Shown here: in pieces, positions 1 through 11,214 of the stretch
How positions within the stretch are numbered: the stretch's first letter is position 1
Layout of the letters: each line of letters begins with the position of its first letter
Source of the DNA: Maea johnstoni
Taxonomy: Eukaryota > Annelida > Polychaeta > Spionida > Magelonidae
Assembly: GCA_963942565.1 (NCBI GenBank)
Contig: OZ012687.1
Location: 13,509,458 to 13,573,457 of the forward strand
DNA: 64,000 nucleotides
Reading direction: 5' to 3'
Program-made: the position numbers and the translations under genes
Notes under the pieces: model-generated
The model's input: only the letters and a program-made list of their open reading frames with translations
The model's database searches: none
What the model was told of the DNA's origin: nothing

Positions 1-189
1 TCAAGCTCCCTGGTACATTTTTTGACATGCAATTTTAGAGATTTCAAAACTTATAAGATTTATATTTCTTAGCTTATTATCTCATTTTTCTCTAGAAACA
101 AATAGATCAAGATGACCCTTTAGAAGAGAATCTCTAGAGGTTATGTAAATCTCTGGCCCTGGTAAGAGAGGGCCAGTTGGGCAAGAATA

Positions 190-520
190 GGTTAAGATAT
201 ATCTTACGCATTCAGACCACTTGTTTGTAAACTCTACAAAAGGAATGGGTTAACCTTTACGCTGCTGGTGGCTAATTCTGCCAATACAAAATGATGCAAA
301 TAATCCTGAAAAATGGCTGAAACCCTGGCATATGGGTACTCATCCGAGAGTACTCAGTAAGAGCTATCCAATGACTACCAACACAACAGGGTTTAAATGG
401 TTTTCAAAAACCTTATTATTCTTGTGCTTTAGGCAAAAGCAGCCTCAGCATTAAAAGGGTTAAGATACATCTTACACATTCAGACCACTTGTTTGTAAAC
501 TCTAGACATGAATGGGTTAA
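190..520. repeat. 62-bp direct repeat flanking a MITE
   Basis: The segment with TTACGCATTCAGACCACTTG and TTTGTAAACTCTA occurs at 190-253 and 459-520, each ending in GGGTTAA. Confidence 0.85.
250..463 (-). mobile_element. Family A MITE (TTAA-flanked, piggyBac-like), reverse
   Basis: Full copy, TTAA at both ends. Family A consensus ends are CCCTTCCAATGCTGAGGC on one side and GCCACCAGCAGCATAAGGG on the other, with imperfect inverted ends. It is noncoding, and the order here is the reverse one. A direct repeat of about 62 bp (AGATATATCTTACGCATTCA-like) flanks it on both sides. Confidence 0.85.
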
Positions 521-561
521 GAATATAGAGGCATGCCCATATTGTGACTGTCTCCTGCCAG

Positions 562-698
562 GGTCATATCAAAGATCTTCCAGGTCAGCGCCCAGCTAAT
601 GATATTGACATAAAACCAACCATCCTTGACACACATAACAAACACTACATAAAAATACCTGCCCTGCCACCAGGACCCGCTGGAGGTCAGTCATGCCT
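562..698 (+). CDS. Possible + strand exon, no recognised domain
   Basis: A pyrimidine-rich acceptor (CTGTCTCCTGCCAG) precedes 137 open nucleotides. They start GHIKDLPGQRPANDID and end LPPGPAGGQSC plus two bases, before a GTAAGA donor. The next acceptor-bounded open stretch (1235-1323, starting GVMHKYFYGCEPLY and ending before GTAAGT) begins with exactly the one base needed to keep frame. An opposite-strand reading also gives a 38-nt splice-bounded frame (696-659), so strand is uncertain. Stop-free stretches of this length are expected by chance. Confidence 0.2.
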
Positions 699-835
699 GT
701 AAGAAACATACACCATGTAACTGACAGGCAGCTATTTCTTTAGGGTGAGTTATGATGGCATTGTAGTGTACAGTGCCTTGAACCCAGTAGTGCCAACTGC
801 CAAGAGATCTCCCTGACATGTTTCCCCAGAAAATA

Positions 836-1032
836 AGACTACTTTCGCCCAAAGCACAAGAATGCAAAGATTTTTGAAAGCCATCTAAATCCTGTCATGT
901 TGGTATACATAAGATAGCTCTCGCTGAGTACTCTCAGATGAGTACCCACATGCCAGGGTTTCAATAAATTTTCAGCTTTTTCGCATTTTTTTGTATTGGC
1001 AAAATTTAAGCCAACAGCAGAAAGAGGGTTAA
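836..1032 (+). mobile_element. Family A MITE, 5' end eroded
   Basis: Starts at ACTACTTTCGCCCAAAGC inside the element and ends at AGAGGGTTAA. The outer left end is missing. Confidence 0.8.
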
Positions 1033-1234
1033 ATACTTTTGAAAATAACAGTCACCATATCCATAACTTGAAACTTGACTACCTGATCAATTAATTAATC
1101 AATTAGTAGGCAAGTCATCCATGTGATGAGACTGATGACAAAGTAACTAAAGATGGACATCACTCCATGCTAATTATCTATGCAAGAATCTGGCCATTAA
1201 GAATACCTACAAAGGCGCTATTGTACACCCACAG

Positions 1235-1323
1235 GGGCGTAATGCACAAGTACTTTTATGGCTGTGAACCTCTCTACCCCTTAGTTGCATGCGAAGATGA
1301 GAGGATAAGAATAATAATATGTT
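1235..1323 (+). CDS. Possible + strand exon in phase with 562-698
   Basis: An acceptor TTGTACACCCACAG precedes an 89-nt open stretch (GVMHKYFYGCEPLYPLVACE...) ending at TT|GTAAGT, a six-base consensus donor. The phase fits the preceding candidate exon. No domain is recognised. Support is the two splice signals and phase agreement only. Confidence 0.18.
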
Positions 1324-1694
1324 GTAAGTCGAACACGCTTCACAAAACAAACATCTGGTGCATCATAAAAATAACCAGCTTTTTACACTGGATCAACAAT
1401 AATAAGGCTGTTTTGAATACCTAGTAGTTGTTTTTCCAGAAACCAGAAAGCCTGGCAATCTATGCAACTTGATTCTGTTTTAAGATATTTGCAATCTGGC
1501 CGAGTCGGACAAGAACAGAGACAGGCATTCAAGGACAGAGATATCCTAGCTACTAGGCCCTTACTGCTTTTACTTCATTATATATAAATCAATGCTGAAA
1601 CCTAAGGAAGGGCATGTGGATTGCTATTCATACAGTTGCCACATGAGGGAGTTTCAACCACCCATTGTAGAAAACTGCAGCACCTTCTATTCAT

Positions 1695-1921
1695 TTAACC
1701 CTTCTAATGCTAAAGCTACTTTCGTTCAAAGCACTATGATACAAAGATTTTTGAAAAGCGTTTTTGAAACGCATGTAAACCCTATTGTTTTGGTATTCAT
1801 TGAAAAGCTCTCGATGAGTACACTCAGATGAGTACCCATATGCCAGGGTTTCAGTCATTTTAAAGTTTTCTTTGCATCATTTTGTATTGGTCTAATTCTA
1901 TACCAGCAGCATAAGGGTTAA
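1695..1921 (+). mobile_element. Family A MITE, full length
   Basis: TTAACCCTTCTAATGC start and CAGCAGCATAAGGGTTAA end. TTAA present on both sides. Confidence 0.88.
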
Positions 1922-2049
1922 AAGGGATGGTATTTCTGAATCTGGCCTGAGAGGAATCAAGGGCAGAAAACATCTCATTTTTGCCTGCTTCCACTCACAA
2001 AATATCCTTCTGACAAAACCATCAATAAAGAAAAACTTGAGGGAGAAAA

Positions 2050-3250
2050 TTCAGATGTCTGAATCCTATAAACAACTGTAATTCGACTATCTTACAAATT
2101 AAGCTTGATTTTCTTCTTTCTTAATTTTTCTAATTATTTAAGGTTTTAGATGATACTTTTTCAAGGGTGACACTTAACTCTAAACCTTAAGTACTCAAAA
2201 TCACTTGTCTCTATTTTCTTAGAGATTTTACCACTTATGAGATGAGTTCCATACATACACTTAGCACGACAATATACTTTACATAAGTGCCTTACAGATT
2301 TTCAAGGAAACCCAGATACAAGGATTACGCTATATTTTTCATGTCCACAGAGGCTGGGAAAGAGGGATCACTGAAGCGAGATAATCTTAGCTCCAGAAAA
2401 AGCCTGCAAATATTCCCTTTACACCTTATGTTCACACTCACCATATGCTACATCGCTTGAGAGATTGTCATTTCCTATTATTTTTCAACCTACCACAGAC
2501 CCTGGTTGAAGTGTACTTCAGCGTTAAATATATATGGTCCTATCTGATGACTCTAACCAATCACGCATGTAATGGCCCAAAAAGGCAGATTGATTTTGAT
2601 GATATGATTCTCACAAAAGCATCTATAGGAGAGTCAAATTTGGAACAGAAATGTAAATAATTTGACCTACAAAATTACCCCAATCAATTTGATATATTGA
2701 AAAAGTTGTGCTTTATTTCCACATATATTTACTTAAGACTCAGACATACATATGATACTTTCAATGGCAAACCTCAAGCCTGGTTAGGTTAAGTAGTTTT
2801 CTCAGTGTTGCAGAAAGAAAGGTGCCAGCCACCTTCCCTAACAATAACACAGTGTACTCAAGGTACACATGGAGTGTCAACAAGTACGCCATAACAGATT
2901 TCAGAGCCAGTCTGTAGTGTAATACATTCATGCTAAGAAAAGTCCCTAAAAGCATCCCCAAGATACCCCCCAAATTATCTGTCTGTACGAAGTGCTCAGG
3001 AAATAAGTGGGTTAAACTATTAATGGACCAGGTGTGTGTCTATACAGGGTTTCAGCCTGGGTTTTCAGTTTCATAAGAGGCATTCGTTTGCAGGCAAAAT
3101 AACAGAAAAGTGGCATTTAGTTTGGAAAATCTTGTTTGGTAGCTGTAGGGAAGTTCACTGAACCTTCGTTTTCCTTCTGAATTCACATAGAATCTAGACG
3201 GTCCAATGCTTCTTGGAAAATCTTGAACACAGGTGATATATTTCATGACT
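2050..3250. other. No gene recognised
   Basis: Low-complexity AT-rich DNA. An acceptor-like TTTTTCAACCTACCACAG at 2499 precedes an open + stretch (TLVEVYFSVKYIW...) that ends at a stop without a donor; this is treated as chance. Confidence 0.4.
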
Positions 3251-3254
3251 AATT

Positions 3255-3842
3255 AAAGGGCAGTTTTTGTTGTGGAAAAGAATCTTTTATCAGAGAAATC
3301 TTAGGATGGAAAGTTGGTGTGTTTGTACCACCAGTTTTGACGAGAAATATTTTCCAATTGATGCTTTTATCAGAGATATCACAAAAGAATTCAGGCTGCT
3401 TTTGGGAACTTCAGGCAAGAATGGTTAAGCTGGAAAGTTGGGTGTGTACGTAGTACGTATCACTAGCTTTGACTACAAATATTTCCATAAGATGATAATG
3501 ATAAGATATCGCTAAAGAAGTGAGGCTATTCTGGGGCACTAACAGACATGAATAAGTGAAGTTGAGTGAGGCAAGAATAGAGCAACCCTTCAAATGCTAA
3601 GGCTACTTTGATCCAAAACACAAGGATGTAAAGATTTTTGAAAAATATCTAAACCCTGTCATCTTGGTATTCATATGTAAGCTTTCACTGAGTACGTTCA
3701 GATGAGTACCCATGTGCCATGGTTTCAGTCATTTTTCAGGATTTTTGCATCATTTTGAATTTGCCAAATTAGCCACCAGCAGCATAAAGCTGGCACCAGC
3801 ATGCTGTAAAGTTGGTGTGTACGTACCACAAACTTTGACTCG
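3255..3842. repeat. About 122-bp tandem units, one split off by a MITE
   Basis: GGAAAGTTGGTGTGTTTGTA at 3307, GGAAAGTTGGGTGTGTACGT at 3430, and a third truncated start (AAAGTTGGTGTGTACGTACC) at 3810 after the family A MITE. ATCAGAGATATCACAAAAGA-like blocks follow in the first two units. Confidence 0.7.
3583..3788 (+). mobile_element. Family A MITE, ends decayed
   Basis: Starts CCCTTCAAATGCTAAGGC and ends CACCAGCAGCATAAAG. TTAA is lost on both sides. It lies within the 3.25-3.84 kb tandem repeat. Confidence 0.8.
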
Positions 3843-4510
3843 AAGAGCCTGACGAGGTTGCGCACAGAGCTGAGTGGTCCAGTGGTAATCCAGGTGATCA
3901 TGGACATGGGTGGTTTGATGACCGCCCTGGACATCTTCACAATCAACGGCCTCTTCGAGCCTCCTCCTCCAGGCAAGCCCTTCTTATCCAGCTTCTTCCT
4001 ACTCATCCTGGTGCCTTCTATGTAGTAAGTAGTACTATGAAGGACACACTGAATGAGTGTGGTATTCCTATTCCAAGATACCTTCTGTGCTGTGTGTGTA
4101 TTACACCAAGCACAGGGTATCTTCTGATTTATAGTATAATTCAACACAGGTATTCTCCGTCTTTGTGTGGCGTAATTAAGCACAGGTAGTACATATGGTG
4201 GCTATGGTTATCACCTATCCGTAGACGTGATAGCAGTAGTAGGATGCTGACCGCAGGCAGGGTTCTTCAGGGATCTTCAGCATGGGGCTGAGCCGATGTC
4301 AAAACATTCCACCATCACCATTGGGAGTTGAGGGGCTTCTGAGCGTGCTCGCTAGCAGGCAGCGGCAGCGACGGCGGAGGCCTGATACCGTACTCCTCCT
4401 CCTCCTCTTCTACTGGTGCTCCTCTAGCTGTCTGTGCGTCCATGCACTCCACTCGCTTGCTCGGGACTACGAGTGGCTTGGCTGACTGCCTGACTGTGAG
4501 GAGGCAAGAA
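3827..4510. other. GC- and CpG-rich island with open frames on both strands; possible exons
   Basis: This is the most GC-rich stretch of the window, with about 20 CpGs. On the - strand two frames can be joined in phase. One follows a CTCCTCACAG acceptor near 4494 and reads ...VPSKRVECMDAQ... EEEEEEYGIRPPPS ...NSQ, to a donor near 4315. The other starts at about 4004, reads MSRKKLDKKGLPGGGG ...SSVRNLVRLFES, and runs to GTG|GTACGT at 3827. On the + strand, 4282-4485 encodes an Arg-rich start then LLLLLLFYW, like a signal anchor. None matches a family I know. The strand is therefore undecided. Codon-level periodicity or a transcript would settle it. The left edge runs into a local tandem repeat. 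Confidence 0.35.
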
Positions 4511-4818
4511 GCGGGGATACTACAGCACTTTATGATAACCATCTGTGGGTGGGATGGGTCATGTTCACCAATTTTCACCCACAGGTTTAAATAGAATGTT
4601 GCCTCTCAATGGAACAGATCCTGGTTCATGCCTTCAGGGTTGATGAAATGATAGATTAGGGGGGAAATGTTTATTGAATTACTAGTCATGGATCAACACT
4701 ATTCAACTTTTTATTGGAAGTTTTGTTACATTTAACTTATTCAGCAATGTTTACACTGAGCAGTGAGCACTACCTTTATCTAAAAGCAGCATAATATAAA
4801 CCATTCCTATTACCATAG

Positions 4819-4951
4819 CTGGGCTCGAAGTTTTTTTCCCAGGAAGACCAGTTCATCTCTGGGAGTCTGGGCTACCTGCAGAAATTTGAGGGAGCCGCAG
4901 GAGAATTCAAGGAAGCCCTTGGCTACCGGCACCCACTAATTTCGAGCCCTG
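4819..4951. mobile_element. Family D MITE (CAGGGCTCGA ends, 5-bp duplication)
   Basis: CTGGGCTCGAAG start and CTAATTTCGAGCCCTG end; CATAG on both sides. The shared core is GCAGAAATTTGAGGGAGCCG. hAT-like ends, but the duplication is 5 bp. Confidence 0.82.
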
Positions 4952-4958
4952 CATAGCA

Positions 4959-5035
4959 TTCTAATTATTCTCATTATTACTACTATTCTCATTATTATTC
5001 TCATTATTATTCTTATAATCATCAACATTACTATA

Positions 5036-5073
<38 letters not shown>

Positions 5074-5150
5074 CATTATTATTATCATTATTATTATTAT
5101 CATTTTTATTATTTTATTATCATTATTACTAATATCATTATAATTATCAT
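4959..5150. repeat. (ATT)n-rich microsatellite
   Basis: Imperfect ATT repeats, purest at 5038-5075, directly right of a family D MITE. Confidence 0.95.
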
Positions 5151-5561
5151 CATCATCAACATCTTTACCATTGTTATAATCATGATCTCTTTTATTTTTG
5201 TTGGCCTTCTCTTTCAAATGTGATATCTTTTCCATTTAACAAACATAGTTCTAGGAGCATCGTGGGGTGAACTGTTTCGCTTCATGCTTTCTTGAAACAT
5301 GTGCATATCAGGAAACATGCAGGGATGCAAACATACAGGAATGCCAGGTCGAGTTTAAAAACAAATCAGCCATGCTGAAAAACCTGCAGCAAGTCTTTTG
5401 CTGCTGCATGGTGCCATCATGGGATAGTTCTCCCGCACACACGCATCACTCAGAGAAAATCTGTGCTTGCTAATTCCTGTTTACTCGGCCTCCCCCAAGA
5501 GCCCAGCTGTTCTGAAAGCCAGATGTAGACCTCAGCGTAACATGCTCCTAACTCATCCCAG

Positions 5562-5758
5562 ATCAAAGTCAACCCTGACCAGCGAGGAGGAGTCTTTAAC
5601 AGGATAACGGTGGGCAACAGGGGTGAAAACTCATCACACGTGCCGGGCCCTGTCAGGAGTTGCGTCATCGATGCCCATATCGATGTCTCTCTTACTGGAC
5701 CAGAGACCCCAGAGCATGTACTTAACCCCACTCAAACCTGGAGTGTGCACATGGTCTG
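5562..5758 (+). CDS. Possible + strand exon, GC-rich, no recognised domain
   Basis: From an acceptor CTAACTCATCCCAG, 197 nt stay open. They read IKVNPDQRGGVFNRITVG, pass CVIDAHIDVSLTGPETPEH, and end near TQTWSVHMV before CTG|GTAGCT. The stretch is richer in G+C and CpG than its surroundings. The - strand is also open here (residues like LLPTVILLKTPPRW), so strand and reality are unproven. It carries no motif I can assign. Confidence 0.22.
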
Positions 5759-6107
5759 GTAGCTTTGAATATAACTTATCAAATGCACAGATATTCAAAA
5801 CATGTATGAAGTGATTGGTACAAGCAGGAACAGTATGATATCATAGACTGTTCCTGATACAAGTGATTGATTTTCAACTGCATCATCCACACATAGTAAA
5901 ACCAGTCCAATTTAACAACTCAAAAAAGAACAAAAAATACAAACATACATTTGCAGGGGTTGGACATATTTTCATTACCAGATTATCTTTTCCTATTATG
6001 GGGAATCATTTACATTTAACACATAAATTCATGGGGAATTAATGAAATCTTGATAAGAGATGCTTAGCATACAATAATGGAGAAAATATTCTGAACTTAT
6101 TAATATC

Positions 6108-6327
6108 AAAGTATAAATTCATGCTTAAAGTTTCAAAGTGTCAGCTGAAGTTAGGATCACTTTGAAAATAAAACATTCAGAAATAAAGTATCAATTCACC
6201 AAATATTTGCGAAAGTTGTGGGTATTCAACATTTCTCTTTCAAATATTTCTTTTTAAATTTGTATTGGCCAAACAGATATTTGTAAAATGCACATTTCTG
6301 TGCTCTCCTTGAGCATGAAAGGGTTAA
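6108..6327 (+). mobile_element. Family B TTAA element, diverged
   Basis: Shares AAGTGTCAGCTGAAGTTAGG-like and CAAATATTT blocks with other B copies and ends GAGCATGAAAGGGTTAA. The left edge is approximate. Confidence 0.55.
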
Positions 6328-6548
6328 GTATAGATGTGGTTACTATGTGAGAGAATCCTGTTCATATCTCTGTGAGCACAAATGGATGTCTCCCAAGATA
6401 AACGGACACATTACCAGGATACTCGCTCTGTGTAGTGCCTGCTCAGTGGTCAGCAGAACCCTGGAATTCTAGGGACTCGCTTTATCTTAATAGACCCCAC
6501 AATAACATAGGAGACACTTCTGCTGAAAGCTAACCAGATAATTCTCTA

Positions 6549-6760
6549 TTAACCCATATGCTGCTGGTGGGTAATTTGGCTAGTACAAAATGATGCAAAA
6601 CCCTGTAAAAACACTGAAACCCTGGCATATGGGTACTCATATGAGAGTACTCCGTGAGAGCTATCCAATGAGTATCAACATGACAGGGTTGAGATAGTTT
6701 TCAAAAATATTTGCGTTCTTGTGCTTTGCACCAAAGTAGCCTCAGCATTGGAAGGGTTGA
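6549..6760 (-). mobile_element. Family A MITE
   Basis: TTAACCCATATGCTGCTGG start and GCATTGGAAGGGTTGA end; the right TTAA has mutated to TTGA. Confidence 0.85.
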
Positions 6761-8520
6761 CCCATCACATTCAAAGTCCCTTACAAAGTAAGACATCTGC
6801 AAGGGTTTGAAAATAAAATCTTTATTTTTCAAACTCATAGAGATTCAAAATGCTTATTGCTTATGATGAAGGCATGGAAAGTGACAAAAGCATATTGATT
6901 AACATAACATTGTAAGAGTGTATTGATATTCAAAGTTCAGCTATTTAACACTAGCATATACAAAGTAAAAAAAGTCCAATTGCACACCTCCAATGCAACG
7001 AACAATTGAAAACAATGAATTTCTTATTATGATCTATCTCAAAATATTTTATCAAAATAGTAATCCTTTCAAATTATTAAAACCACTAAAAACTTTAATG
7101 GTTTATTGATCTTTTCAGGATAGATGTAAACAAAGTTTGTATTCATAATGAAACTAGCTGGCCCTCGTGCACAGCACAGGTTGAGTTCAATACACGCTCA
7201 CCAATTAATTATGAAGACTTCTTAAAATACATGGCGCTCCAAACTAAGAAAATGGCAGCGCCCAGTGTAGTAAATCTGCCCCAACTGAAAATCGCTCCCA
7301 GGAAAATCTGCCCCCATCCCAACCCAAACATCATGTGCAATCAACCTATACACCACTTACCTTGCTACAGTTCAGTAGCATGGCCCCCTTCCCATATGGC
7401 TAAAATGATACATACATCTGTCGTTTATTGCCAGTAATAACCACAGACCCTCTTAACATAAACACTCACTTAATGAGGGTGTTAACACCAAAATACATTA
7501 GGAATGAAGTGGTTCTGGCCATTAGAGGGAGGGAATATTCATTAGTGGGCATCACTAGTGAAGGGAGAGACTTGCCAGCTCTCTGTGTCTTAAGTTAATC
7601 CCTAGACCATAGTCTGCGATGAAGGCCAAGCAGGAAAAAAAAATTGTTTCCACCATCGGGGCGGCGGGGCCTAGGCAAGTGGTAAGTCTGGCCACCAAAA
7701 TCTTAACTTAGCCCGTAGCTGAAGGTATATTTTCACTTCTTTTAAAACTAACCTGAATGTAAACTTTAGAATCTAAAATTGAGTTCATCCTGATTTAGTT
7801 CATCACTTTCTCACCAGGTGGCCAAAGTGAGATCTTTCTAGGTTGTAGCTAATGTGGGGGTACCTCTCTTGGCCCCATCCATGAACAGCCATAGAAAGTA
7901 ACACCAGTACTATTATCTACCTTAGACCACATGGTATATCAAAGACTTGCAGCGAGTCTACTAAAAATAAAGAAACATACATCAAGAAAATCAGATTTTA
8001 TCTGATTATCTTGCAGGTAATTGCATGATTGCCCTGATTCAAAAACATATCTAAGACCATCCTCTCCCTCTATGGTGTCAAATGTACAAAACAGTCATTT
8101 ACAGGATATTTCTCTAAGTCAACTTCAAGGCATCTGCTTAGAACTAAAAGTAATTTTCTTGGCCCTATTTCAATATTATACGTTTTTATTCCTTAGACAT
8201 ACATTCAGAAAAAGACCATTTAAGACATGAAAAGTGACTTTTTTTCTTGGTCATGTAATGCACTTTAAGGCCATAAAAGATATGATTAACGACTTGTAAG
8301 TTTCCTTTTATTGGTCTTTTTTGCATCATATTTACAGGCCTGCATCTGTTCAGACGTGTGGTCTGAACAACTGGCTCATAACTTCACACACAGAGATTTT
8401 TACTGATGTTTCCAAGTCTTGCCTATCAACACACACTACTACACTTGCCTGCCAATAAAAGGAAGGACTCTGCAGTCACTTCTGGTTAACAGGGATAGAG
8501 AGAAGCAAGTTCAGCTATGT
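6761..8520. other. No gene recognised
   Basis: AT-rich, apparently unique apart from the doubtful microexon. GGTCTGAACAACTGG sits in a short hairpin at 8352-8370. Confidence 0.4.
7361..7399 (-). other. Possible 39-nt microexon
   Basis: On the - strand, CATTTTAG precedes 13 codons (PYGKGAMLLNCSK) and a near-perfect AAG|GTAAGTGG donor. The size and phase suit a microexon. The acceptor lacks a good pyrimidine tract. Confidence 0.15.
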
Positions 8521-8524
8521 GAGG

Positions 8525-9200
8525 TGAGGAACATATGGTCTTTTTAGTACTTGTTGAATTCTGAATTTTTAATCTTTTGATTACTTCTACTACAATGAGG
8601 TACTGGGCATTAGGTCCGTTTTGTAAGTTGAGCATATGTTACGTAAGCTTTAAATTAACTTTTTAACCATTTCAATCATTTAAGTCAAACATGACCATAT
8701 GGTCTTCATTGTTTAAAATATGGTGAAATATGGAAGTAGTAAAAGACGGTGGTACAAGGCTGTTGAGAAATATTGTGACTCTTCTTGCCGACCTGACCGC
8801 TTCTGCTCACAGGAGCGTCCATCTATTTTGAATGCTATAAACAAAACTGAGTATTGGGTCTGTTAAGGATTTATCAGCGTCTATTTAGTACTTGTTTAAC
8901 TAATATGAACTTTTCAACCCTTTCAATCATTTAAGGCAAACTTTGAGGTAATATGCATACAGCCCTTTAATTACTTACTTGGACTTTTTAACCCTTTAAA
9001 TTCTTCCAAATCAAGCTATGAGTTAATGAGCATATAGACTTTTTAACCTTCTAATTCCTCTAAGCCTAACTGTGATGAGTATGGAGGATTAGGTCTGTTC
9101 AAAGCTTGTTGACATAGGACTTTTTAACTCTTTACCTTCTGTTGATACTAAGCATACCGTCTGTTTAGTACTTGTTAAATTTACACTGTTTAACACTTGA
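8525..9200. repeat. Degenerate tandem repeat (about 75-80 bp)
   Basis: Recurring ACTTTTTAACCCTTT, CAATCATTTAAG, GAGTTAATGAGCATATAG and TAGTACTTGTT blocks, strongly diverged between units. Confidence 0.6.
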
Positions 9201-9289
9201 ATCATCACAAGTTAATTTCAAGGGTCCTAATCTCAAAATCCTAGCAAAGGTAAATGCTCCACACACTTATTTGGCAAGCCATGTCATTA

Positions 9290-9545
9290 ACTTATGCATG
9301 GAGAGTCCAGAGGGTTCTAAGTGGTGCTGTCTCAGAGGTTCTGTGAAATAACCCATAAATAGGCTGATGGGTTAATGAGGGCTGGCTGGGAGCGCTAACC
9401 TATTCCAGTGGTGAAATACTTACTTTTAATCACGTTCCATTAGTGAGGGGGGTTTGGCTGTAAACACAGATCAAGAGGGAGACGGCAGCCATGTTTATAG
9501 TCACAGCCTTAATGCACTAATTGGAACACACACAATTTAGAAACT
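9290..9545. other. Unique, homeobox-motif-rich stretch
   Basis: Non-repetitive sequence with CTTTTAATCACG, CCATTAGTG and TAATGCACTAATTGG. It looks like a possible regulatory block. No coding signal. Confidence 0.15.
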
Positions 9546-10175
9546 CAGCCAAGATTTCGGAAAGTGACTTTCCAAGATGGGGGATCATGAAAATTCTAGT
9601 TACCTTATATTTAAAATAGATGGTGATATATTCAGACAAAAATCATAAAATGCATCAACTCATTTAGGAAATAAATTGTTTATTAATGTTAACTAATCTT
9701 ATAGCAATCACAATGAGGTAAAGGGTTACCCTGCTAAGGCACTTCATAATATCAAAGAAATAGTGTAAGAAATGGAATAAAATTTGTGTTATTGTCACTT
9801 TTCTGCTATTTATGGCTGAATCAGCCTGCCAGTAATAAATGATGTGAATATTTCATTAAAACTATGCCTAACCACAAGTAACGACAAATAACCACTTCCT
9901 TACATGATATTTCATGGGACAAAAGGAGAAAACTAAGTGCTAAGGTCAAATAATTTTCAGAATTATAATTTTAAGTACCAGAATGGTGCCCAGAAAAGCT
10001 GTAGTGTCTAAAGGCATCATTAGAAAGATAGGAGAGAATCCAAGGATGGAGCTGCATCCCCAGCCCTAGATCTCTCCCTAACAAATGCTGGCCTTGATGA
10101 AAAGAGGAATGCGGGAGTTTTATCCCATCTGCCTGTAGTAGTGGCAACTGTTTGTAAACACTGCCAAATCCTCAT
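9546..10175. other. No gene recognised
   Basis: AT-rich, no convincing repeat or ORF. From 10392 to 11006 there is another AT-rich stretch with a weak, possibly TTAA-bounded, degraded repeat ending at 10672. Confidence 0.4.
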
Positions 10176-10391
10176 TTGACCCATATCTAGACAAGTGTCG
10201 TCTGGACTTAAAATACTTTAGAAAATAACTTTGGAAATAATAAAAAATTCACAATATATTTGAAGGAGAGTTGTGGATAAGGTTGCCACCAACGTTTCTC
10301 CTTCAAATATTTTCCCAAATCTGCCCTGCTCGCAAAGATATTACCGAAATAGTCAGGATATGTTTCGGTGCTAAAGCCATGAATGGGTTAA
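10176..10391 (+). mobile_element. Family B TTAA element
   Basis: Near-complete copy: TTGACCCATATCTAGACAAG start, the internal inverted pair TATTTGAAGGAGAG / CTCCTTCAAATATT, and GCCATGAATGGGTTAA end. Full family ends are CCCATTCATGCCTGTAGC-like on both sides. Confidence 0.75.
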
Positions 10392-11006
10392 CCATCAGTC
10401 TTGCTAACAACACAGACAGATGCCGGCAGCTAGCAAATGAGGGCAGAAATATGCTGCGAAGCCCATCCTAACTCGGAGAGCCTAGGTGGTCTGACTACTT
10501 CGGATATAACTCAAAAATACTAGAGACTCATCAAAAATAATTGAACGAAAAATGTGACTAAGAAAGCTAATCACAACTTTCGTTGACATATTTCTTAAAA
10601 TTTTGCTTGTTTTACGAGAAATTTGCATAAGCGTCAGATCACTGCCAGTTGCAATGGGAATAAAGGGGTTAACGATCGTTCCGGATGCTGGGAGCAGGAG
10701 AGGAAGGGAACATGCTGCTTTTGAAATCAATTAATGCTTCCCGGCATAAAGATCACCTGGCGGCAATGCAGGGCTACCAGCCTTCATGTTGCTTGCTTGA
10801 CACTTCAAGGTAAAATCATACAGCCTTTCGAAAAGTTTTTCTGAGAAAAAAAAAACACGGTTTAGGAACCTTATGGGTTTTCTCACCATGCAGCAAAACA
10901 AAAAGTTTGGAAAACTTACTGGCCCAGTGGGTGGCCAAGAGGAAACGACATATGGTCGGATAACTTTGAAAATAACTCATATATAAGAGTAATATTTGAA
11001 AATTCC

Positions 11007-11214
11007 CTAACCCTTTGGCTGCTGATGGTGGCTAATTTGGCCAATACATAATGATGCAAAAAAGCTGAAAAATGACTTAAACCATGGCATATGGGTACTC
11101 ATCTGGGAGCACTCAACAAGAGCTTTCCAATGAATACCATGGTTTGGATGGTTTTCGAAACTTTCTGTAATTTTCAGCCATGGACATAAGTAGCCTCAGC
11201 ATGGAAAGGGTTTA
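11007..11214 (-). mobile_element. Family A MITE
   Basis: CTAACCCTTTGGCTGCTG start and CAGCATGGAAAGGGTTTA end, with both TTAA sites altered by one base. Confidence 0.82.

Noticed and set aside
1476-1552. A terminal exon following 1235-1323 (frame reading LAESDKNRDRHSRTEIS then stop)
   Set aside because: The phase fits, but purine-rich sequence gives such peptides easily, and there is no clear polyadenylation signal nearby.
7361-7399. Match of the microexon peptide to a GAxLLxNC motif of peptidylarginine deiminases
   Set aside because: Thirteen residues with a one-residue length difference; too short to claim, and no other deiminase segment was seen.
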